DNA of 64,000 bases from Deltaproteobacteria bacterium (GCA_029262515.1 JAJCZH010000008.1:183840-247839), one strand, 5' to 3'; counted from the stretch's first letter, positions 35,356 to 45,041 are shown. The notes: generated by a model not told the origin, from the sequence alone. Numbers and translations: made by a program.

Positions 35356-38019
35356 ATGAAATCCGACGACATAAGAAAAAGCTTCCTGAACTACTTTGCA
35401 TCAAAAGGGCATACTGTTGTCAACTCGTCATCGCTGCTGCCACAGGCCGACCCTACCCTCCTCTTCACCAATGCCGGCATGAACCAGTTCAAGCCTGTTT
35501 TTTTAGCCGAAGAGAAACGGGAGTACAGCACCGCTGCCTCCAGCCAAAAGTGTATGAGAGCCGGCGGCAAGCATAACGATCTGGAGAACGTCGGACGTAC
35601 TGCGCGCCACCATACCTTCTTCGAGATGCTCGGAAACTTCTCCTTCGGCGACTACTTTAAAGAGACGGCAATCGAGTACGCATGGGATTTCCTGGTAAAT
35701 ATAATGGGCTTGGAGGCAGACAAGCTGTATGCAACCGTCTTTACTGATGATGATGATGCAGCAAAAATATGGAAAGAAAAGGTCGGCCTGCCGCCAGAGC
35801 GCATAATTCGTCTCGGAGAGAAAGACAACTTCTGGAGCATGGGTGACGTCGGCCCTTGCGGTCCATGCTCTGAGATACTTATCGACCAGGGCGAGGAACT
35901 TGGCTGCGACTCACCGCAGTGCGCGCCCGGGTGCGACTGCGACCGCTACCTCGAAATCTGGAACCTCGTCTTTATGCAGTACAACCGTGACGAGGATGGC
36001 AACCTAACGCCTCTTCCGGCCCCGTGCATAGATACCGGCATGGGCCTCGAACGCCTCTCAGCGGTAATGCAGGGCAAACTCAACAACTACGATACCGACC
36101 TCTTCACACCTATAATCGATAAGATAGAAGAGGTCTCGAAAGTAAAGTACGGGGCCGACCCGGAGACCGACTTTTCTATTAAGGCGGTAGCGGACCACGC
36201 CCGCGCAATAACCTTTATGATAACGGATGGAATCCTGCCGAGTAACGTAGACCGGGGTTACGTGCTGCGAAGGATCATCCGCCGCGCTGCGCGCCATGGC
36301 CGTCTACTCGGCATACGTGAACCCTTCCTCTATAAAGTCACCGCCGCCGTAACCGAGCGGATGGGGGGCGTCTATACCGAACTGAGGGAATCCAACGACT
36401 TTGTTGCGCGCGCCACGATGAATGAAGAGAAACGTTTTCTTGAGACACTCGAACGCGGGCTGGCGCTTCTGGAGACAGAGGTCGAAAACCTTAAAAAGAC
36501 CAAGAGTACGGTACTGCCGGGCAATACCGCCTTCCGCCTCTACGACACCTTCGGCTTTCCGGTAGATCTGACCGCGGATATAATCGAGAAAGACGGGCTC
36601 AGTGTTGATGAAGAGGGTTTTGAGACGGAAATGGAGGTTCAACGCACGAGTGCGCGCAGAGCAAGAGACAAGGCAATGGCTGAGCTCGGCGCCGGAACCG
36701 ATGAGGGCGAACTGTATGAGGCTATGGCAAAGAGCGGAATCGAGTCCACATTCGTCGGTTACCATATGGAGGCTGTCGGCGCTAAGGTACTGAGCATTAT
36801 CAAAAACGGTAAAGAGCTCGACTCGGTCGATAGTTCAGGCAGCGAAACAGTGCAGGTAGTAACCGACCAGACGCCTTTCTACGGTGAGTCAGGCGGACAG
36901 GCAGGAGACACGGGAACTATTATAGGTCCCAGTTTTACAATCGACGTAATAGAGACAAAACGGCCAGTACCGACAATAACTGTACACTACTGCAAGGTCA
37001 ACGAGGGCAGCCTCAAAGTAAATGATACGATTGAGCTGCTTCCTGATATGGAACGCAGGCGTGCTATCATGCGCAGCCATACGGCAACGCACCTGCTCCA
37101 GTCCGCTCTCAGACACACCCTCGGCGAACATGTAAAGCAGGCTGGCTCGCTCGTTACTCCCGGGCACCTCCGCTTCGACTTCAACCACATCGAATCGACC
37201 GCCCCAAAGGACTTAAAAGAGATAGAAGAGTTTGCCAACAACGCCGTGCTCGATAACATCGAAGTCACAACCGATACCCTCTCGTACGACGAAGCGATTG
37301 AGCGAGGCGCGCTCGCCTTCTTCGGCGAAAAGTACTCATCAGAGGTCCGCATGGTTCAAGTGCCCGGGGTCAGCACGGAATTATGCGGCGGAACCCATGT
37401 TAAGAGAACCGGAGATATCGGCCTCATTAAGATCGTGGCCGAAAGCTCTATAGCCGCCGGCATAAGAAGGATTGAGGCGGTAACGGGCCACGTTGCGCTC
37501 CAAAAAGTAGAAGAGACCGAGAGGACACTCAAGGAGAGTGCGCGCCTGCTTCGAGTACCAGCATCAGACGTTCCCGTAAAGATAACACGTCTAATAGAAC
37601 GGCAAAAAGAGATTGAACGGGAGTTAGAAGAGTTTAAGGGGCGGAGCAAGGCAACAGAAGCCGGGTCGCTGGCTGACGAGGCAAAAGAGATAAACGGTAT
37701 AAAGGTCATCACTAAAGTAATTGAGGCCGACGACCCGAAGGAACTGCGACAGATTGCCGATACCCTTCGGGTAAAACTCGGCTCAGGTCTGATACTGCTT
37801 GGCAGTGCCAAAGACGGCAAGGCCTTTTTGCTTGCAGCCGTCACAAAGGATCTTACGAATAGGTTGCGCGCCGGAGATATAATAAAAAGAGTGGCCCCGA
37901 TAGTCGGCGGACGCGGCGGCGGCAAACCCGAACTCGCACAGGCCGGAGGCACGGAGCCTGAGAACCTGGATAAAGCGATGGCCGAGACCATCAAAATAGT
38001 TGAGGAGCTTAGCCAGTAA
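35356..38019 (+). CDS. alaS: alanyl-tRNA synthetase
   Basis: This is an 887-residue class II synthetase. The catalytic domain (residues 1 to about 460) starts MKSDDIRKSFLNYFASKGHTVV, with QKCMRAGGKHNDLENVG and DNFWSMGDVGPCGPCSEI. The editing domain has the zinc motif HTATHLLQSALRHTLG and CGGTHVKRTGDIG. The C-terminal C-Ala oligomerisation region ends GGRGGGKPELAQAGG. It ends the recA operon. Just after its stop three 15-bp imperfect tandem repeats fill the gap to the convergent methyltransferase. Confidence 0.98.
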   Translation: MKSDDIRKSFLNYFASKGHTVVNSSSLLPQADPTLLFTNAGMNQFKPVFLAEEKREYSTAASSQKCMRAGGKHNDLENVGRTARHHTFFEMLGNFSFGDYFKETAIEYAWDFLVNIMGLEADKLYATVFTDDDDAAKIWKEKVGLPPERIIRLGEKDNFWSMGDVGPCGPCSEILIDQGEELGCDSPQCAPGCDCDRYLEIWNLVFMQYNRDEDGNLTPLPAPCIDTGMGLERLSAVMQGKLNNYDTDLFTPIIDKIEEVSKVKYGADPETDFSIKAVADHARAITFMITDGILPSNVDRGYVLRRIIRRAARHGRLLGIREPFLYKVTAAVTERMGGVYTELRESNDFVARATMNEEKRFLETLERGLALLETEVENLKKTKSTVLPGNTAFRLYDTFGFPVDLTADIIEKDGLSVDEEGFETEMEVQRTSARRARDKAMAELGAGTDEGELYEAMAKSGIESTFVGYHMEAVGAKVLSIIKNGKELDSVDSSGSETVQVVTDQTPFYGESGGQAGDTGTIIGPSFTIDVIETKRPVPTITVHYCKVNEGSLKVNDTIELLPDMERRRAIMRSHTATHLLQSALRHTLGEHVKQAGSLVTPGHLRFDFNHIESTAPKDLKEIEEFANNAVLDNIEVTTDTLSYDEAIERGALAFFGEKYSSEVRMVQVPGVSTELCGGTHVKRTGDIGLIKIVAESSIAAGIRRIEAVTGHVALQKVEETERTLKESARLLRVPASDVPVKITRLIERQKEIERELEEFKGRSKATEAGSLADEAKEINGIKVITKVIEADDPKELRQIADTLRVKLGSGLILLGSAKDGKAFLLAAVTKDLTNRLRAGDIIKRVAPIVGGRGGGKPELAQAGGTEPENLDKAMAETIKIVEELSQ

Positions 38020-38025
38020 CCCCCT

Positions 38026-38070
38026 GCCTCTTCCTTAACGCCCTCTTCCTTAACGCCCCTTTCCTTACAC
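38026..38070. repeat. three 15-bp imperfect tandem repeats
   Basis: GCCTCTTCCTTAACG, CCCTCTTCCTTAACG and CCCCTTTCCTTACAC follow head to tail between two convergent stop codons. Period 15 exactly. The first two differ only at the first base; the third has further changes. Function unknown; replication slippage is a sufficient explanation. Confidence 0.6.
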
Positions 38071-38074
38071 CCGG

Positions 38075-38773
38075 TTATACCTTAAAGATAACCACCGACT
38101 CCTCGACAAACTGAAGTCCAACACCGAACCTTCCGGCAAGCCATAAAAAAGTCTCCTTCGAGTAGAAAGTTACATGTGTCGGGTCGTCCTTGTATCTCCA
38201 TGAGCAGAAGGCGTCTGGATCAATCGGTAAGAATGTGGTCATCACTCCGAGGACTCCGCCATCGCGTACAAGCGAAAAGAGAAGCTCCCAGTCTAGAGCC
38301 GGGGCGCAAAAGTGCTCAACCGTCTCTGTAGAAGTTACAAAGTCGTACTTAGAGTCTAGAAGCATTTGATCGGGTGCGTAAAATGGATCGTAGTTAAGAA
38401 CCTGGAAACCGCGCTCTTCAAAAAGTATCGATAACGTAGGGCCGGGCCCTGAGCCGAAGTCAAGCCCAACCGCTCCGGGAGCGACGAGTTCAATAAGCGG
38501 TTCTATAATCCTGGAAAGAAAAGTCCGGTAACCGGCGTCTTCGGGACTGTTTCTGTGGAGGTCGTAACGGCTCTTCTGCTCCTGAATGCTAAGATGATAA
38601 ATGGCCGGAACAAAAACGAGTGTACAAGAAACACAGCGAAAGTACTCTCGCATGCGATCTTTATGAAAAGGTCTGGCAGAGGGTGTCGCACAGAGCGGAC
38701 AATCAACAGAAGAGTCCAGCGGAGAATCCAGGCCGGCAGGAGTGGAGCGAGCATTCAAACCGGACTTAACCAT
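38075..38773 (-). CDS. class I SAM-dependent methyltransferase with zinc-ribbon N-terminus
   Basis: Two CxxC pairs (CPLCATPSARPF and FRCVSCTLVFV) form an N-terminal zinc ribbon. A Rossmann-type methyltransferase follows (VGLDFGSGPGPTLSILFEERGFQVLNYDPFY, then FVTSTETVEHF and LLFSLVRDGGVLGVMTTFL). This architecture is widespread in sugar- or natural-product-modifying methyltransferases, but substrates vary. It is a single gene convergent with alaS, and the TPR gene lies upstream on the same strand. Function beyond methyl transfer cannot be read from the sequence. Confidence 0.85.
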   Translation of the reverse strand: MVKSGLNARSTPAGLDSPLDSSVDCPLCATPSARPFHKDRMREYFRCVSCTLVFVPAIYHLSIQEQKSRYDLHRNSPEDAGYRTFLSRIIEPLIELVAPGAVGLDFGSGPGPTLSILFEERGFQVLNYDPFYAPDQMLLDSKYDFVTSTETVEHFCAPALDWELLFSLVRDGGVLGVMTTFLPIDPDAFCSWRYKDDPTHVTFYSKETFLWLAGRFGVGLQFVEESVVIFKV

Positions 38774-38804
38774 TCGTCTGCCGACAAAAAAAGAGACTCA
38801 TCGG

Positions 38805-39515
38805 CTACCCGTTAGACGGGGCGTTGAGCAACGTCATGTACATAGATGCCATTGAATCTTCAGGGTGCTCTTCCAACACCTTCGTCCACTCCTGACGCGC
38901 ACGTTCATTATCACCCATAGTATAATACGTAAGACCGAGTTGCACCCTCGGATGGGGGTAGGCCGGGTTGATCTCAACAGCCTCGGTCAGCTCTCTTATA
39001 GAACTTTCAAAGTCTTTCATATCACGATACGCCGAACCGAGTTCCGTTTTTATATCTATAAAATCCGGCCTCAGATCAAGAGCCTTCTTGCACTCCTCAA
39101 CCGCCTGGCTATAGATACCGAGATCCTTATAGATCATACCTAAAGAGGCGTGCATATTGGCAAGGCGTCCCTTTACGTACGGGTCGAGATAACTCTCGGA
39201 CTGCTTGCGCGACTGGCGCGCAAGCATATAGGCGTCCTTCGATTTATCAAACCGGCCAAGGTCGTTGTAGACCACGGTCAGACTCAATGAAGCCTCGGTG
39301 TAGTTGGGATTTATTTCAAGGGCGGTGCTGAATGCATCGGCAGCATCACTGAGCCGGCCATTGTTGTAATAGATAAGCCCGAGCATATTGTAGACGTCGG
39401 CATAGGTATTCTTTTCGCTTGAAACCTTTTCCAGGTAGAGAAGGGCAAGGTCATACCTCTTCTCTTCAAAGGCCTTTCTGCCACAGTCGTAATTGTGCTG
39501 CCAACCCCTATCCAT
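38805..39515 (-). CDS. tetratricopeptide repeat protein
   Basis: This has about six TPR units in 236 residues (for example DVYNMLGLIYYNNGRLSDAADAFSTALEINPNY, IDIKTELGSAYRDMKDFESSIRELTEAVEINPAY, PRVQLGLTYYTMGDNERARQEWTKVLEEHPED). I set the start at ATG 39515, where ACAGGAGA precedes; the track start adds 45 residues unlike TPR. There is no signal peptide, so it is probably cytoplasmic. It lies directly downstream of bamD-like on the same strand and may be a protein-protein scaffold. No specific partner is evident. Confidence 0.85.
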   Translation of the reverse strand: MDRGWQHNYDCGRKAFEEKRYDLALLYLEKVSSEKNTYADVYNMLGLIYYNNGRLSDAADAFSTALEINPNYTEASLSLTVVYNDLGRFDKSKDAYMLARQSRKQSESYLDPYVKGRLANMHASLGMIYKDLGIYSQAVEECKKALDLRPDFIDIKTELGSAYRDMKDFESSIRELTEAVEINPAYPHPRVQLGLTYYTMGDNERARQEWTKVLEEHPEDSMASMYMTLLNAPSNG

Positions 39516-39591
39516 AAAATCTCCTGTTATATTCTGGTCAAATACGATTACAGAGCAGCCTCTAAATGCCCGAGTTATCCCATAACACGAC

Positions 39592-40398
39592 CTATCCTTC
39601 CGGTTCACCCGGCATAAGGGTTTTGAGCGCAGAGCGTGCCTGATCCGCATACGAGCTATCAGAGTACTCTTGAATCAAAGACTTATAGGTCTGCTTGGCC
39701 ATTTCATTTTCGCCTAGTTTTCTATAAGACTCACCTACATAGTAAAGCGCCTCGGGATTTAGTCCGGCTTCCGGGTACTGCTTTAAAAGATCGCCAAACC
39801 TGGCAAGCGCTCCCTTATAATTTTTGCCTTTAAAGTAGAACCGTGCTATGTATAACTCTCTTTCTGCCAGACGGCGGCGAAGAAAGGTAATAAGTTCAGC
39901 AGCCTTTTCATGGTAAGGCGAGCCTTCATAATCACGCCTCAGGTCTTCGAAAGCGAATAGCGCCTTTCTGGTAGAGGTCTGGTCCCTGTCGACGCTGAGC
40001 ACGTCTTTAAAGAGGCTCATACCTTTTTGAAAGAGTGCATAAGCGGCATCGGGGTGCGATGGATGAAGCGCGACGAATGTAGTATAGTATGCAGCAGACG
40101 AATCGTACTCTTCGCGCGCATAATAAAGGTCTGCCAGCTTTAGCTGAGCCTTTACCGCATAGGGACTCAGCGGGTAATCGTCCATGAGTTGCTTAAAACC
40201 AGACTCAGCCTCTGTCAACCGCTCGCCTATCTGATTCTCAAGCGCGCTTTCGAATAGCTGCCTGTCCGTCCTCTGCTTTTGCAGGTGTTTCGAGGAACTG
40301 CAACCTGTCAGAAAACCGGATGAAAATATAACGGCAATGAGAAGAATAAGTACTTTAATGGTAAACCCGGACTTATACTGATTTTTTATGAAGGTCAT
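39592..40398 (-). CDS. bamD: BamD-like outer-membrane assembly lipoprotein
   Basis: The signal peptide ends in lipobox LTGC (Cys33), so the mature protein is a lipoprotein. Five TPR-like helical pairs follow: LFESALENQIGERLTEAESGFKQLMDDYPLSPYAVKAQLKLADLYY and so on to LMPGEPEG. Length (268) and repeat spacing match BamD/ComL, the essential BAM-complex lipoprotein that works with BamA. Other TPR lipoproteins look similar, so the gene name is likely rather than certain. Confidence 0.85.
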   Translation of the reverse strand: MTFIKNQYKSGFTIKVLILLIAVIFSSGFLTGCSSSKHLQKQRTDRQLFESALENQIGERLTEAESGFKQLMDDYPLSPYAVKAQLKLADLYYAREEYDSSAAYYTTFVALHPSHPDAAYALFQKGMSLFKDVLSVDRDQTSTRKALFAFEDLRRDYEGSPYHEKAAELITFLRRRLAERELYIARFYFKGKNYKGALARFGDLLKQYPEAGLNPEALYYVGESYRKLGENEMAKQTYKSLIQEYSDSSYADQARSALKTLMPGEPEG

Positions 40399-40578
40399 GT
40401 CTTGCTTTATACTCCGGGTTACTTTTAGTCCGGTTATCCACCTAACTCAAAGGAGGCTGGCTAACCCCTGCAAACCGATAACGAACAGGGCGAAAAATGA
40501 GAGTTACTGTAGACAGAAATTACCATAAAAGTGCGCTGTTACTCAAGCAAATTAGCACCACTGCGTCCATACTTTCGA

Positions 40579-41631
40579 CTAACCGGCACAAGGGACGCTT
40601 CTGTTTTCATAAATCCACTCGCCTATCTCTCCGGCAGTCAGAATCTCGTCTACGCGTCCAGTGGAGATAGCGGACTCGGGCATCGAAAAGATAGCCGAAC
40701 TACGCTCAGACTCAGCGATAACATACCCGCCTTGCTCTTTTATATCAACGACTCCCTTCTGCCCATCATTACCCATACCGGTCATTATGACACCAACGAG
40801 CGAGTTACCCCATACGCTCGCTGCGCTTGAAAACATCCTGTCGATTGACGGCGCGCAACCCTCTTTAGGTGTGCCCTTATTAAGAGTAGTCACTATGTCT
40901 GCGCCTCTGCGCTCGAAACCGATATGGTAACCACCGGGTGTCACAGTAACGCATCCACTCTTAATGGCCTCTGAGTCACGCGCTCTTCGTACCTCAATAG
41001 ACGAACCCACTGCAAGTGCCTCTCTCAACCTGTTTATAAAAGATTCCGTCACCCAACCGGGAATATGCAGTGTAACTATTACAGCAAATGGAAGCTCTCC
41101 AGGTAACATACTTACAATTCTGGAAACCGCCTTAGGCCCACCGGTTGAGGCTCCGATTACAATCGCTTCAACACCTGGGCCAGTTGATGCCAACCCTTTG
41201 TGTCCAGCACAGCCGTGGCCGCCAAATTTATGAGTGGTGCGCGGCAACGCGCTCACTACGGCATTGATACTCTTAACAAGTTCATCTCGCACTAAAGAGA
41301 GTCTCTTGGAAGGAGCCATAGAGGGCTTAGGCACAAAACCATCGGCCCCTAGACTTACAGCCTTAAGACCATCCGGTTCGTACTCCAGGCCGCTTACGAC
41401 AATAACAGGGGTGGAACGGTATCTGCGCAATAATCTGAGAAAGGTAAAACCGTCCATATTAGGCATCTCAAGGTCAAGCACTATCAGATCGGGGCCGGTC
41501 TTCATAACCTGGTTAAATGCATCAACACCGTCTACCGCGCTACTGACAGAAGTAACAAAACCGAGCGAAGCGAGCAACTCGGTAAGAACTTGCCGGTTAT
41601 AGGCTGAATCGTCTACTACAAGTATCTTCAT
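40579..41631 (-). CDS. cheB: chemotaxis response regulator / protein-glutamate methylesterase CheB
   Basis: The receiver domain (residues 1-120) has phospho-acceptor Asp53 (IVLDLEMPNMDG). A linker leads to a methylesterase domain with catalytic Ser162 (IGASTGGPKAVS), His189 and Asp289 (MTGMGNDGQKG). It removes methyl groups from chemoreceptors when phosphorylated by CheA. The usual QHMPxxFT around the catalytic His reads LHIPGWVT here, a moderate deviation. It is last in the cheA-cheW-cheW-cheB run; no cheR or cheY is adjacent. Confidence 0.95.
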   Translation of the reverse strand: MKILVVDDSAYNRQVLTELLASLGFVTSVSSAVDGVDAFNQVMKTGPDLIVLDLEMPNMDGFTFLRLLRRYRSTPVIVVSGLEYEPDGLKAVSLGADGFVPKPSMAPSKRLSLVRDELVKSINAVVSALPRTTHKFGGHGCAGHKGLASTGPGVEAIVIGASTGGPKAVSRIVSMLPGELPFAVIVTLHIPGWVTESFINRLREALAVGSSIEVRRARDSEAIKSGCVTVTPGGYHIGFERRGADIVTTLNKGTPKEGCAPSIDRMFSSAASVWGNSLVGVIMTGMGNDGQKGVVDIKEQGGYVIAESERSSAIFSMPESAISTGRVDEILTAGEIGEWIYENRSVPCAG

Positions 41632-41646
41632 CTCTGGAACCGTTTT

Positions 41647-42192
41647 TTATGTATGCGTTCTAAATAACGGAGACTTTAAGACAGCAAGCTCCTCATCGGT
41701 AAGAAGTCTGCTAAGATCAACAACATAAACGCTACCGGAACCGGTCTCAACAACCGCTTCGACACATCCGTCCCAGACTCTTGTGCGTTTGGACTTCGTC
41801 TTTATCATCGCCTCCTTGCAGCCCATGGCAATGTCGTTTATCTCGTCTATAATAAGACCGGTAATTATGCCTCTTTCCGTCACGCTTCCCTTGACACTTT
41901 CATGCGCGCCGCCCGTTTCCATACCATTGATAACGACTATCATTATCTGTACTGAGTCGTTAAAGACTGTTTCCAGTGAAAAACGGTGCCTCAGGTCTAT
42001 AACCGGAACCGACATGCCGCGAAGATTGATACTGCCCTTGATAAAGTTAGGTACGTCTGGAACCGTTGTAATATCAGTATAGCGGAGCATCTCCTTTACG
42101 TTACCGATGTCAACGCCGAAATCTATTCCACCGAGCTTAAAGCGTGCGAATCTGAAGTCCGGGTTCGAGTACTTGGACCTGATCTTCTCCAT
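41647..42192 (-). CDS. cheW: chemotaxis coupling protein CheW (first of two)
   Basis: This 181-residue two-lobed beta-barrel protein has FRFARFKLGGIDFGVDIGNVKEMLRYTDITTVPDVPNFIKGSINLRGMSVPVIDLRHRF, the usual CheW core, and ends LLTDEELAVLKS. It links chemoreceptors to CheA. It lies between the second CheW-like gene and cheB. The insert 'MIVVINGMETGGAHESVKGSVTERGIITGLI' is longer than usual. Its coexistence with another CheW suggests two receptor subsets or a specialised array. Confidence 0.93.
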   Translation of the reverse strand: MEKIRSKYSNPDFRFARFKLGGIDFGVDIGNVKEMLRYTDITTVPDVPNFIKGSINLRGMSVPVIDLRHRFSLETVFNDSVQIMIVVINGMETGGAHESVKGSVTERGIITGLIIDEINDIAMGCKEAMIKTKSKRTRVWDGCVEAVVETGSGSVYVVDLSRLLTDEELAVLKSPLFRTHT

Positions 42193-42249
42193 TACCGCTT
42201 CTCCAGGTTGAAAATCTCTCTAAAAGCAGTACCTGTAAGAACATCTCTC

Positions 42250-42786
42250 TCAGGCCGCCTTATTCGGGTTGAGTAGCTTTTCCAGATCGAGCAGCCTAAT
42301 TGTACTGCCGGTACCGGAAGTACAGATACCTTTCAACAGGCCTCCAAGTACGTCGGTCGGTTTCACGGAGCCGGCGCGCAGCTCCTTCACTCCGCCCATA
42401 CCGTCAACCAGAAAACCGGTCCTATCCTCATCATCCTCATAACCTGCTACCAGTATCCGGGCCAAAAGTTCATTCGTGCCGCTCGAACCGATATTGAGCC
42501 GCTTCTTTATATCCATTATAGAGACCATCTCTCCTCTTACCGAGAGGAGCCCGAGGATATGATCAGGGACTCTTGGAACCTCTGTAATAGGCCTCGGTTT
42601 CAAGACCTCCACTGCGTCCCCTACCTCAAAGGCGTACTCATCACCGTTTAAAAAGAAAGAAATTATCCTGAGTGTTTCGACTTCGCCCTTAACGTGTTCA
42701 AGGCTCTGAAGGTAGTTCTCTTCAGTCGGGGCAATACTCGACTGAACAAACTTTGCGTCCCTGCCACTCAACTCTTCATTAGACAC
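42250..42786 (-). CDS. cheW: chemotaxis coupling protein CheW (second of two)
   Basis: This 178-residue CheW domain has LRIISFFLNGDEYAFEVGDAVEVLKPRPITEVPRVPDHILGLLSVRGEMVSIMDIKKRL. It starts at GTG 42786, with GAGGGA upstream. An N-terminal extension of about 35 residues (ELSGRDAKFVQSSIAPTEENYLQ) distinguishes it from the first copy. It lies 43 bp after cheA and 57 bp before the other cheW. Sequence is clearly different from the first, so they are not a recent duplication. Confidence 0.93.
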   Translation of the reverse strand: MSNEELSGRDAKFVQSSIAPTEENYLQSLEHVKGEVETLRIISFFLNGDEYAFEVGDAVEVLKPRPITEVPRVPDHILGLLSVRGEMVSIMDIKKRLNIGSSGTNELLARILVAGYEDDEDRTGFLVDGMGGVKELRAGSVKPTDVLGGLLKGICTSGTGSTIRLLDLEKLLNPNKAA

Positions 42787-42828
42787 TGTAATCCCTCAAA
42801 AAAATGTTCGCCTCATGCAGACCGACTG

Positions 42829-44868
42829 CTAAACAGCCTCGTCACCCGACATGTACGCCGTGCGTCCAACAAGTAAAAGCTCAAGAATACCGGTAACATC
42901 GGCAACGAGCATGGTTCCTTCATCTCCAACATCGGTTGCGCCGGCCACACCGTCAACTCTCAATATCTTCGGAAGAGGTTTAACGACAACATCGAGCTCT
43001 TCGAGCAGCTTGTGCACTATAATGCAGAGCCTGTGCTCGGCGAGGCCAACAACGATGCCGTAGCAGGTATCGTTCTGCACACCGTTCTGTCTGTTTTGTA
43101 CCGACTCTTTACGGTAGAAGAACTCTCCTAGCCTGATGTACAAAATATCCCTGTCATTGACCTTTACGTACTCAGGGTCCTCATCTACGGTGGAGCTATG
43201 CAGTTCCGCAATTTCTATGACCGAGCTGAGCGGAATCGCGTACTGGGTTCCAAACTCTTCAACTATTAAGGCCTGAACAATGGCTAGGGTTATAGGTATC
43301 GTCAGGCTGAACTTCGTACCGGCTCCCTTGGACGTCTCAATATCTATAATACCGCTTAACCGGGTTATGTTCTCCTTTACGACGTCCATGCCGACTCCTC
43401 TGCCCGAGGTTGAACTTACGGAGTCTCTGGTTGTAAAACCAGGTTTGAAGATCAGTTCCAGAAGCTGGTGCCTGGTAAGCGTCGTGGCATCCTCGGTAGA
43501 GAGTATACCCTTTTCGAGCGCTTTTCTCTTTATAAGCTTCTCATCTATACCGACGCCGTCATCAATAACATCTATTACGACATGGTTGCCGGACTGAAAG
43601 GCCTTAAGCGATATAGTACCGTAACGCGGTTTGCCGAGCTTCTCCCTCTCTGAGGGATGTTCGAGGGCGTGATCAACGATATTCCTTATGATATGCATCA
43701 GCGGGTCGGCAAGCTCCTCGACTATAAGCTTATCTATCTCGGTATCACCCCCTGTGGTTTCGAGCCTGATCTCCTTACCCGTCTCTCTTGCCAGTTTGGT
43801 TATAAAGGTTTCAAAACGGTTGAAGAGCTGACCAATGGGAACCATCCTTATATCAAGCACAGAGTCACGAAGCTCACCGAACTTACGCTCAAGGTAAGTC
43901 TCTATTCTTGAAAGCTCAATACCGTAAAAAGAGTGCTTGGTATCGTTCTTAAGCTCAGCGCTCAGGCGCGCCACACTGGATTTCAGTACGCCCAGTTCAC
44001 TGACTATATTCATTATACTATCGAGCTTGTCTATGTCCACTCTGACGGTGTCCGAGACCCTGCGCAGGGTCTCGGGAGCCATCGGCGACTGAAGCGGTTC
44101 AACACCCTTTATTGATACCGGCTCCGAACCGGAAAGCGGTCCTGCAATGCGCCTGACTTCGACCGCGGCTATTTGTCCTGCAAGTTCTTTTATGCTGTTG
44201 TCATCATTTACCGTACCGATGAGGATATCGAAAGATATCATCTCCGGAACCGTCTCGGAGGATGGAAGAGTGGCGATAACTTCGGAGCTGGTTTTGAGCA
44301 GATCGATCAGAGCCGCATACCCCTTGTCAAAGCTGATAATAGGAAATCTAACGGCAACTATCAGGATATTCTTGGACTGTTTGAGGTTGTCTCTAAGCCT
44401 GTGGGCCTCATACTCGGTCAGCGTGGCAAGTATCTTCTTGTCTATATTGAGGTCGTCTTTCGGTTTCTTGACCTGACACGAACCGACGAGGTGAGCCTTA
44501 AGCTCTTGTACCGGAAGTGTAAAGTCTTCGGTGCCTCTGGAGGCTATTATACCGACTAGCATCTCATGGGCGCCCATTATATATCCGAGCAGATCATCGC
44601 TTAGGTTGACCCGGTCGAGCCGCAACATATCGAGGGTATCTTCGAGTGCATGGCTCAGAACAGCCATATCCTTAAAATCGTACAGGCCGGAGATGCCTTT
44701 GAGGGTATGTGCGGAGCGGAAGATCGAGTTCAACACGGCAGGGTCGATCAGACCTGCCTTAACGCCCTTGCCGAGCTTTAAGAGGTCGCGCCCCATGGAG
44801 TTGAGGATATCTTCGGCCTCAACCAAAAACTCTTTGAAGCGATCACCTTTTTTATTCCTTTTTACCAC
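42829..44868 (-). CDS. cheA: chemotaxis histidine kinase CheA
   Basis: This is a 679-residue hybrid-free CheA. The Hpt domain has phospho-accepting His54 (FRSAHTLKGISGLYDF), followed by a P2-like region, dimerisation helices (VDKLDSIMNIVSELGVLKSSVARL), an HATPase domain (IIRNIVDHALEHPSE, VIDDGVGID, STSGRGVGMDVVKENI) and a C-terminal CheW-like domain. It starts at GTG 44868. It phosphorylates CheB and a CheY encoded elsewhere. A perfect 24-bp palindrome lies 150 bp upstream of the start. Confidence 0.96.
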   Translation of the reverse strand: MVKRNKKGDRFKEFLVEAEDILNSMGRDLLKLGKGVKAGLIDPAVLNSIFRSAHTLKGISGLYDFKDMAVLSHALEDTLDMLRLDRVNLSDDLLGYIMGAHEMLVGIIASRGTEDFTLPVQELKAHLVGSCQVKKPKDDLNIDKKILATLTEYEAHRLRDNLKQSKNILIVAVRFPIISFDKGYAALIDLLKTSSEVIATLPSSETVPEMISFDILIGTVNDDNSIKELAGQIAAVEVRRIAGPLSGSEPVSIKGVEPLQSPMAPETLRRVSDTVRVDIDKLDSIMNIVSELGVLKSSVARLSAELKNDTKHSFYGIELSRIETYLERKFGELRDSVLDIRMVPIGQLFNRFETFITKLARETGKEIRLETTGGDTEIDKLIVEELADPLMHIIRNIVDHALEHPSEREKLGKPRYGTISLKAFQSGNHVVIDVIDDGVGIDEKLIKRKALEKGILSTEDATTLTRHQLLELIFKPGFTTRDSVSSTSGRGVGMDVVKENITRLSGIIDIETSKGAGTKFSLTIPITLAIVQALIVEEFGTQYAIPLSSVIEIAELHSSTVDEDPEYVKVNDRDILYIRLGEFFYRKESVQNRQNGVQNDTCYGIVVGLAEHRLCIIVHKLLEELDVVVKPLPKILRVDGVAGATDVGDEGTMLVADVTGILELLLVGRTAYMSGDEAV

Positions 44869-45017
44869 GGCGCTCTACTCTTAAAGCTTTCTTCGTTTGC
44901 GAAAAGGAAGACCTTCGGTCTCTGCAATTGCATAATGGCCCAAGGTGCGCGTATCCGCCCCAATAGAAAAAGCCGAACTTGCCGAAACATACCGTACTGG
45001 TGAAAAAATATTGCCGT

Positions 45018-45041
45018 ACTTATATAGCATGCTATATAAGT
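45018..45041. promoter_or_regulatory. perfect 24-bp palindrome upstream of the che operon
   Basis: ACTTATATAGCATGCTATATAAGT is its own exact reverse complement. It lies in the 257-bp gap between the gph-like gene (ends 45126, minus) and cheA (starts 44868, minus), about 150 bp before cheA. Such a perfect AT-rich dyad may be a regulator-binding site or cruciform-prone hairpin; it is not a standard intrinsic terminator, because the next T-run is 9 nt away. Confidence 0.55.
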
